Assembly (NCBI RefSeq): GCF_014697475.1
Contig: NZ_JACJRV010000047.1
Location: 1-56,711 of the forward strand
Origin: Nostoc sp. FACHB-152
GTDB taxonomy: Bacteria > Cyanobacteriota > Cyanobacteriia > Cyanobacteriales > Nostocaceae
Direction: 5' to 3'
DNA: 56,711 bases
Within the stretch, counting starts at the first letter, position 1, and each line of letters starts with the position of its first letter. This document shows positions 52,099-56,711 of this stretch, in pieces. The notes below the pieces were generated by a model. The model searched no databases and had not been told where the DNA came from. It saw nothing but the letters and a program-made list of their open reading frames with translations. Made by a program: the position numbers and the translations under genes.

Positions 52099-52604
52099 AC
52101 TCTGTTGTATTTATGAAAGTGATGTTAAATCAGGTTTAATTGAATAACCTTGCTCAAAAAAATCTTTTGTAGCCACCGATGACATATGGTTATCATATAT
52201 GTTAATGGTGTCACAACCATCCAAAATATTAAAATTCCACTTATAGTTTTCTTACGCAAGCTAGTTGTAGCTTACCTGTGACTGAGTACTACGAAGAAAC
52301 TACGCGGACAGATATCTTGCACCTACGGAAGACTAGCTACAAGTGCAAAGTCTGCCTAGCCTGTGGTAACGGCAAAGCTAAATGCAGGCTATGCAGGCGG
52401 TTGGTATCTTGTGTCAGCATAGCAACTTTTTTAATGGTGTTGGCTGTCAACTATAAACAACTCCATAAAGCACTGACGTAATACATAACTGCAATTGTGC
52501 GGAGCCTTGGATATCTCCAATTTACTAAATACCGCAAAAACACGGTTACATTCAATTACCCTTTTAAGCAAAACTGCAATCATTGAAGTTGTGAAGGTGC
52601 ATTT
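52099..52604. other. Spacer with an unconvincing cysteine-rich frame
   Basis: 506 nt. A plus-strand GTG-started frame (52278-52481, 67 codons) has the run CKVCLACGNGKAKCRLCRR. It lacks a ribosome site and a recognisable zinc-binding arrangement, so I do not call it a gene. No repeats or strong hairpins. Confidence 0.45.
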
Positions 52605-52916
52605 ATGAATTATTCTGCAATGCAAAATATCCAAGTCAGCCAGCAACTAAGTTCTGAGCCATTAGAAATGGCGGTAGCAGCAACAGAAATAGATTCAGTA
52701 ATGTTAGCTGAGAAACTGACCGAGTATGAAGTTCCCTTAAAGGTTTTGTTGCAAGCTCTAGCTATTGCTGCTTACGATGGTGCAGCTGCTATTCGCTACG
52801 CTGAACAATACTTAAATAAGCGTAACAAGCAAAAACAGATTCTATTAAGGTCTTTCTCTAATGCCAGACGAAAGAGATTTTTACAGAAACAGAATTTTTT
52901 TAGCTTAACTAATTAA
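52605..52916 (+). CDS. Hypothetical protein
   Basis: 103 residues, no recognised family. Helical throughout: MLAEKLTEYEVPLKVLLQAL and AIAAYDGAAAIRYAEQYLN, then a very basic tail KRNKQKQILLRSFSNARRKR. The tail could bind nucleic acid, but this is a guess. It has a clear ATG (AAGGTGCATTT before it) and is followed by another small gene on the same strand 113 nt later. Confidence 0.6.
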   Translation: MNYSAMQNIQVSQQLSSEPLEMAVAATEIDSVMLAEKLTEYEVPLKVLLQALAIAAYDGAAAIRYAEQYLNKRNKQKQILLRSFSNARRKRFLQKQNFFSLTN

Positions 52917-53029
52917 ATTTTTGCTGATCAAATCCCAAAAACTTAAGCTAATCATGATTGCTAAACAGAGTTAGCTAAATTAAATTTTTACTAGATAAAT
53001 CAACTAATAAATTAAGGATATAAATTACA

Positions 53030-53272
53030 GTGTCACAAGAAAACAAAGACAAATTTCTTTATACTCGTAATCATTATTACGGGAGAGTTAAACCAGAAAA
53101 CATAGCATTTAATGCCAATCTTCAAGAATTTTCTCAAAGAGTTGGCTATATTGTCAACCTAGAAACAGGTGGCAAGTTGCCTCCCGAAGAAGCTTTCAAT
53201 CAAATTGAAAAACTTTGGGAGAAGTTGCAACGTAGTAAACAGGGGCTAATGATTGGGATGGATAATAATTAG
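53030..53272 (+). CDS. DUF7219-like small cyanobacterial protein
   Basis: 80 residues starting at a GTG, with AAGGATA upstream. The pattern DKFLYTRNHYYGRVKPENIAF then NANLQEFSQRVGYIVNLETG and EEAFNQIEKLWEKLQRSKQ is that of a small protein family found widely in cyanobacteria (I recall it as DUF7219), sometimes mislabelled as a homocitrate synthase relative because of a distant match. Soluble, role unknown. Confidence 0.7.
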   Translation: MSQENKDKFLYTRNHYYGRVKPENIAFNANLQEFSQRVGYIVNLETGGKLPPEEAFNQIEKLWEKLQRSKQGLMIGMDNN

Positions 53273-53412
53273 AATTGAAAAATTGGATTTTTATACTTAT
53301 AAATATTGGCACTTTTCGCTGTAATTACTGTTGAGTACTTACAGCGAAATTTATTTTATTATTTATAATTTTTTGAAAATAAATCGGCTCCATTTAAGAA
53401 ATTTATTGATTA

Positions 53413-53440
53413 TATAGCCATCCTATTTGATTTACAAACT
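53413..53440 (+). repeat. 28-bp repeat flanking the GH2 gene, left copy
   Basis: Starts TATAGCCATCCTATTTGATT and ends TACAAACT. It matches the reverse complement of 55971-55998 at 26 of 28 positions. Confidence 0.8.
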
Positions 53441-53577
53441 GCTTATGGAGCCAGGCAATAGATTTGTTTGCAACTGATTTAGGGTTGCTATAACTTTTGA
53501 CTTCCGCTTTGCGGTACTAGTCTTTTACTCCCGTAGTCCCAATAACTATTGTGGTTGATACAAACGAAAACGGCTGC

Positions 53578-53613
53578 ATAGGACTCATATTTGATTTGGG
53601 AAAAAATCAGTAC
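53578..53613 (+). repeat. Dispersed 36-bp repeat, copy 3
   Basis: Begins ATAGGACTCATATTTGATTT and ends AAAATCAGTAC, matching copies at 39375-39411 and, inverted, 35414-35449. Confidence 0.8.
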
Positions 53614-53884
53614 GCTCAGACAAGGCTTATTTCGCACTCTCTACTCCCTGTCTACACAAGTAAATTCGGAAATCGAACCGGATTCTTATATCAGTGTTTG
53701 TCTAATTCTCTACTTTTGGTAGAAGTCAACCTAATCAAGAGATTTTTATAATAAAAATATCAAATAAAGTTACTCGTAAAACAAACAAATCGAAATTTTT
53801 ATTTACTTAAATTAATAGTTAATTTACGCAATATATGTATTTCTAATCCTAGAACAGAGAAATTTCAATAAACAAGAGGTTTTA

Positions 53885-55747
53885 ATGAAATTAGTAAATT
53901 TTGATAATAGTGGAGTTGAAATATCTGTTAAAAGCGATTATCAAAATGCTGATGACTGTAAAAAATTAATACATCCACGTCCACAGTTACAGCGATCGCA
54001 TTGGCAAAGCCTCAATGGTTTGTGGAAGTTTGCATATGATGACGAGGGAAAATGCATTCAACCCAGCGAACTCAAGCAATGGACTCATGTAATAAAGGTA
54101 CCTTACGCGCCTGAATCTATCAAAAGCGGCATAGGAGATCAAAATTTTCATCCCAATTGTTGGTATGAGCGGGAATTTGCTACACCAGAAGGTGATGGTA
54201 GATTACTATTGCACTTCGGTGCAGTAGACTACCGCGCTCGTGTGTGGGTAAACGATCAATATATAGCTGAACATGAAGGTGGACACACAAATTTCTCGCT
54301 CGATATTACCCATGTCTTGAATGACAGTGGCACCACAAAAGTTACAGTCTGGGCGCAAGATGATCCGCAAGACTTGGCCAAACCTCGCGGTAAGCAAGAT
54401 TGGCAATTAAAACCGCACAGTATTTGGTATCCGCGTACTAGCGGTATTTGGCAGACAGTCTGGCTTGAGCAAGTTGGTAAGACTTATCTTGGCCATCTGT
54501 GCTGGAATTCTGATTTTGAGCGATGGGAGGTTAGTGTTGAAGCGGCGTTAGCAGGTGATCTGCCTACCCACGGTGTCCAAATTAAGATGAAATTAAGCAT
54601 TGGCGATAAAGTCTTGGCGAATGATACTTATGAAGTGTTGAATGGAGAAATCAACCGCCGCATAGCACTTGGTGATCCGGGAATTGATGACTTCCGTAAC
54701 GAATTATTGTGGAGTCCAGAAAAACCAACGCTAATTGATGCCGAAATTCAACTTTGGAGTAATGGGCAGCTACTCGATGAAGTAAAATCTTACACCGCAA
54801 TGCGAACTGTCAGCATACAACGCGATCGCTTTATGCTTAATGGTCGCCCCTACTATTTACGTCTTGTTCTCGATCAAGGCTACTGGCCAGATACGTTAAT
54901 GACTCCACCCAGCGATGAAGCATTGCGGCGTGATGTAGAACTAATCAAAGCAATGGGTTTCAACGGAGTACGCAAACACCAAAAAATTGAAGACCCTCGC
55001 TTTTTATATTGGGCAGATGTTTTAGGTTTATTGGTATGGGAAGAAATGCCTAGTGCTTATCGCTTTACCCGCACAGCCGTAGAACGCATGACACAGGAGT
55101 GGACTGAAGTTATCAAGCGAGATTCTAGCCATCCATGTATTGTTGCTTGGGTGCCGTTTAATGAATCTTGGGGCGTGCCAAATTTAACCGAGACAGCAGC
55201 CCACCGCAACTATGTTTTAGCAATGTATCACTTAACCAAAACTCTTGATCCAACTCGGCCAGTGATTGGTAACGATGGCTGGGAAAGTACAGATACAGAC
55301 ATTTTGGCGATTCATGACTACGACACCAAGCCACAGCAATTACTTCGTCGTTATGGGCCGGAAATGAAACTGTCCGATATGCTCAATCATAAACGCCCTG
55401 GAGGACGTATCCTCACACTCGACAACTATCCCCACCAAGGGCAACCAATTATGCTGACAGAGTTTGGTGGTATTGCTTATGCGCCGGATGATGAGCCAAA
55501 CGCAGATAAGGCTTGGGGATACGAGCGCTGCTGGAGTATTTCAGAGTTAGAGATGAAATACACTGCCTTGCTCGAAACAATCAATAATATTGAACTGTTC
55601 AGTGGATTTTGTTACACCCAATTTACTGATACTTTCCAAGAAGCCAACGGTTTATTGTATAGCGATCGCACCCCGAAATTTCCCATTGAAGTAATCCGGG
55701 CTGCAACCCTCTCAGATGGAGGATTCTGTACTCCTAGTAGGTGTTAA
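53885..55747 (+). CDS. Glycoside hydrolase family 2 protein
   Basis: 620 residues. Domains in order: sugar-binding jelly roll (about 40-200; SLNGLWKFAYDDEG, CWYEREFATP), Ig-like domain (about 200-310), and TIM barrel (about 310-610). The acid/base glutamate is in WVPFNESWG and the nucleophile in IMLTEFGGIAYAPDD, as in family 2 beta-galactosidases, beta-glucuronidases and beta-mannosidases; HDYD and SGFCYTQFTD are also typical. No signal peptide, so it is cytoplasmic. The exact sugar cannot be read from the sequence. AAGAGG precedes the ATG. It sits between inverted 28-bp repeats. Confidence 0.9.
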   Translation: MKLVNFDNSGVEISVKSDYQNADDCKKLIHPRPQLQRSHWQSLNGLWKFAYDDEGKCIQPSELKQWTHVIKVPYAPESIKSGIGDQNFHPNCWYEREFATPEGDGRLLLHFGAVDYRARVWVNDQYIAEHEGGHTNFSLDITHVLNDSGTTKVTVWAQDDPQDLAKPRGKQDWQLKPHSIWYPRTSGIWQTVWLEQVGKTYLGHLCWNSDFERWEVSVEAALAGDLPTHGVQIKMKLSIGDKVLANDTYEVLNGEINRRIALGDPGIDDFRNELLWSPEKPTLIDAEIQLWSNGQLLDEVKSYTAMRTVSIQRDRFMLNGRPYYLRLVLDQGYWPDTLMTPPSDEALRRDVELIKAMGFNGVRKHQKIEDPRFLYWADVLGLLVWEEMPSAYRFTRTAVERMTQEWTEVIKRDSSHPCIVAWVPFNESWGVPNLTETAAHRNYVLAMYHLTKTLDPTRPVIGNDGWESTDTDILAIHDYDTKPQQLLRRYGPEMKLSDMLNHKRPGGRILTLDNYPHQGQPIMLTEFGGIAYAPDDEPNADKAWGYERCWSISELEMKYTALLETINNIELFSGFCYTQFTDTFQEANGLLYSDRTPKFPIEVIRAATLSDGGFCTPSRC

Positions 55748-55970
55748 ACAAATTCGCAATTCCTTGTTGTAACAGGGATTTAGTTAAAAGTTCTGATAAA
55801 TTAGGGTGTGTTAGCTTACGGCATAACACACCCTGATAAACGATAACTAAACTTTTCTCACGCAAAGGCGCAAAGGTATTTCATACTTTGATTCAGCAAC
55901 GCCAATATTTTTATAGCAAGCCTAGATGAGCTCCAAATAAACCTATTATCTATTGCCTGCCCCCACGAGT

Positions 55971-55998
55971 AATTTGTAAATCAAATAGGATTGCTATA
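55971..55998 (-). repeat. 28-bp repeat flanking the GH2 gene, right copy
   Basis: On the minus strand it reads TATAGCAATCCTATTTGATT then TACAAATT. It is inverted relative to the left copy at 53413-53440. Confidence 0.8.
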
Positions 55999-56022
55999 CT
56001 ATCGCCTCCTGCTATATTTCCC

Positions 56023-56649
56023 CTAGTTTGATTCTTGTTTCAGCGATGCGATATCAATCACAAAACGATACTTCACATCACTTTTAAGCATCCGCTCATA
56101 TGCTTCGTTAATCTTCTGTATCGGGATGAGTTCGATATCACAGACAATATTGTGTTCAGCACAGAAGTCGAGCATCTCTTGCGTCTCTTGAATTCCACCA
56201 ATGAGTGAACCAGCAAGCGAGCGGCGTTTAAAAATCAAATTAGCAATACTGGGTGATGGATGTGGATGTTCTGGTACACCAAGCAAGCATAGCGTACCAC
56301 CACGCTTGAGTAACTGAGTATATGCGTCTAGGTTATGCGATGCCGAAACCGTATCAAGAATGAAGTCGAAGCTGTTGATGTGCTTGTTCATCTCATCTTC
56401 GTTTTTGGAAATCACAACCTCATCGGCTCCAAGGCGTTTAGCATCTTCGGTCTTATCTGGCGACGTTGTAAACAGGATAGTATAAGCACCAAAAGCGTGA
56501 GCAAATTTTAGTGCCATATGTCCTAACCCACCCAACCCGACGATCCCAACCTTATCACCTTTGCTAACATTCCAGTAGCGCAAAGGCGAGTAAGTAGTAA
56601 TCCCGGCACATACAGCAGTTTCCTGTGTTATGAGGTACAGTAACAGCAA
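56023..56649 (-). pseudogene. 5'-truncated zinc-type alcohol dehydrogenase (CAD/YahK-like)
   Basis: The frame encodes the C-terminal 60% of a cinnamyl-alcohol-dehydrogenase-type enzyme: AVCAGITTYSPLRYWNVSKG, the NADP loop GLGGLGHMALKFAHAFGA, ILDTVSASHNLDAYTQLLKR and VKYRFVIDI at the end. The first 140-150 residues, with the zinc ligands, are missing. The first nine or so codons of the open frame (MLLLYLITQ) are not family-like, so similarity ends near 56622. The stretch 56623-56711 shows no ADH coding. A deletion or an insertion whose other end lies beyond the window is likely. As it stands the protein would be inactive. Confidence 0.75.
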
Positions 56650-56711
56650 TTAGTAAACCAGTTTCTTAAATGTTGAGGATTCATTAAGTTGAGTGCAACT
56701 GAGATAACTGT

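Larger units (their letters stand above)
53273..53884. other. Repeat-rich spacer before the glycoside hydrolase gene
   Basis: 612 nt with no convincing gene (a 66-codon frame at 53551-53751 overlaps repeat copy 3 and is rejected). It holds a 28-bp repeat (53413-53440), a GGCAATAGATTTGTTTG sequence (53453-53469) also present near 31366, and dispersed repeat copy 3 (53578-53613). Confidence 0.6.

Noticed and set aside
52278-52481. 67-codon GTG-started frame with CKVCLACGNGKAKCRLCRR
   Set aside because: Cysteine spacing is irregular for a zinc finger, no ribosome site is visible and the rest of the frame looks random.
53551-53751. 66-codon frame before the GH2 gene
   Set aside because: Begins just before and includes dispersed repeat copy 3; no ribosome site or conserved pattern.
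1-56711. tRNA and rRNA genes
   Set aside because: No T-loop GGTTCGAATCC-like sequence with a matching acceptor stem and no rRNA stretch were noticed on either strand; a dedicated scan was not possible.

Overview
The window is chromosomal DNA of a filamentous, Nostoc/Anabaena-type cyanobacterium. This is inferred from the many GCGATCGC (HIP1) octamers, the heptanucleotide short tandem repeats in the spacers (GGCAATA, GGGACTA, CTGCTCC and GTCAATA types), a J-domain/DUF3143 pair, a DUF2808 protein, a PEP-CTERM protein, a fused modBC gene, and the gene orders rpmH-rnpA-yidC-jag and lysA-cdaA-uppS. No rRNA, tRNA, CRISPR array or intact transposase was seen. || Layout. 0.5-4.7 kb (minus): ribosome, RNase P and membrane-insertion cluster rpmH, rnpA, PH-domain gene, yidC, jag/khpB, yceD-like (DUF177), ending in a hairpin terminator, with a DUF2808 gene upstream. 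5.4-8.4 kb (plus): three-gene proton-translocating transhydrogenase operon (pntA-alpha1, pntA-alpha2, pntB). 8.6-12 kb: small accessory island with a retropepsin-like protein and its overlapping partner, a PIN-like/DUF3349 pair arranged like a toxin-antitoxin module, a nuclease/transposase tail remnant and an orphan HsdR-N-type nuclease. 12.1-20.6 kb: clpC, rimI, lysA, cdaA (c-di-AMP synthase), uppS, DUF3143, a J-domain membrane protein and surE. 20.8-26.6 kb (minus): coiled-coil protein, HupE/UreJ-like protein, an ethylene-receptor-like histidine kinase directly downstream of an ABC exporter, and a membrane protein. 27-31.4 kb: galE, a SafE-like metal/heme membrane protein with a periplasmic partner, and an M28 peptidase. 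31.4-39.6 kb: secreted and envelope proteins (ricin-B-type lectin, alpha/beta hydrolase with DUF1400, orphan ModA-like protein, PEP-CTERM protein, AbrB-family permease). This part also holds an orphan intrinsic terminator that I interpret as the end of a PsrR1-like sRNA, because it has an upstream HLR1 (RpaB-type) direct repeat and a CU-rich unpaired stretch. 39.8-43.3 kb: Lin0512 protein, small membrane protein, a 720-residue RTX protein made of about 20 repeats that combine a YD-like strand with an EF-hand-like loop, and an RRM protein. 43.7-46.6 kb: molybdate uptake (modA, modBC fusion). 46.8-53.3 kb: trpS, metF-like, two convergent Uma2 genes, a methyltransferase, DUF1330 and small proteins. 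53.9-56.7 kb: a family-2 glycoside hydrolase lying between inverted copies of a 28-bp repeat, and a 5'-truncated alcohol dehydrogenase at the right edge. || The strongest leads are the sRNA locus near 35.2 kb, the ethylene-receptor kinase whose ATP-binding boxes are altered, the YD/EF-hand repeat protein, the PIN/DUF3349 pair, the repeat-derived linker inside ModBC, and the inverted TACCAACTT sites before modA. All family assignments were made by reading motifs; no database search was run.
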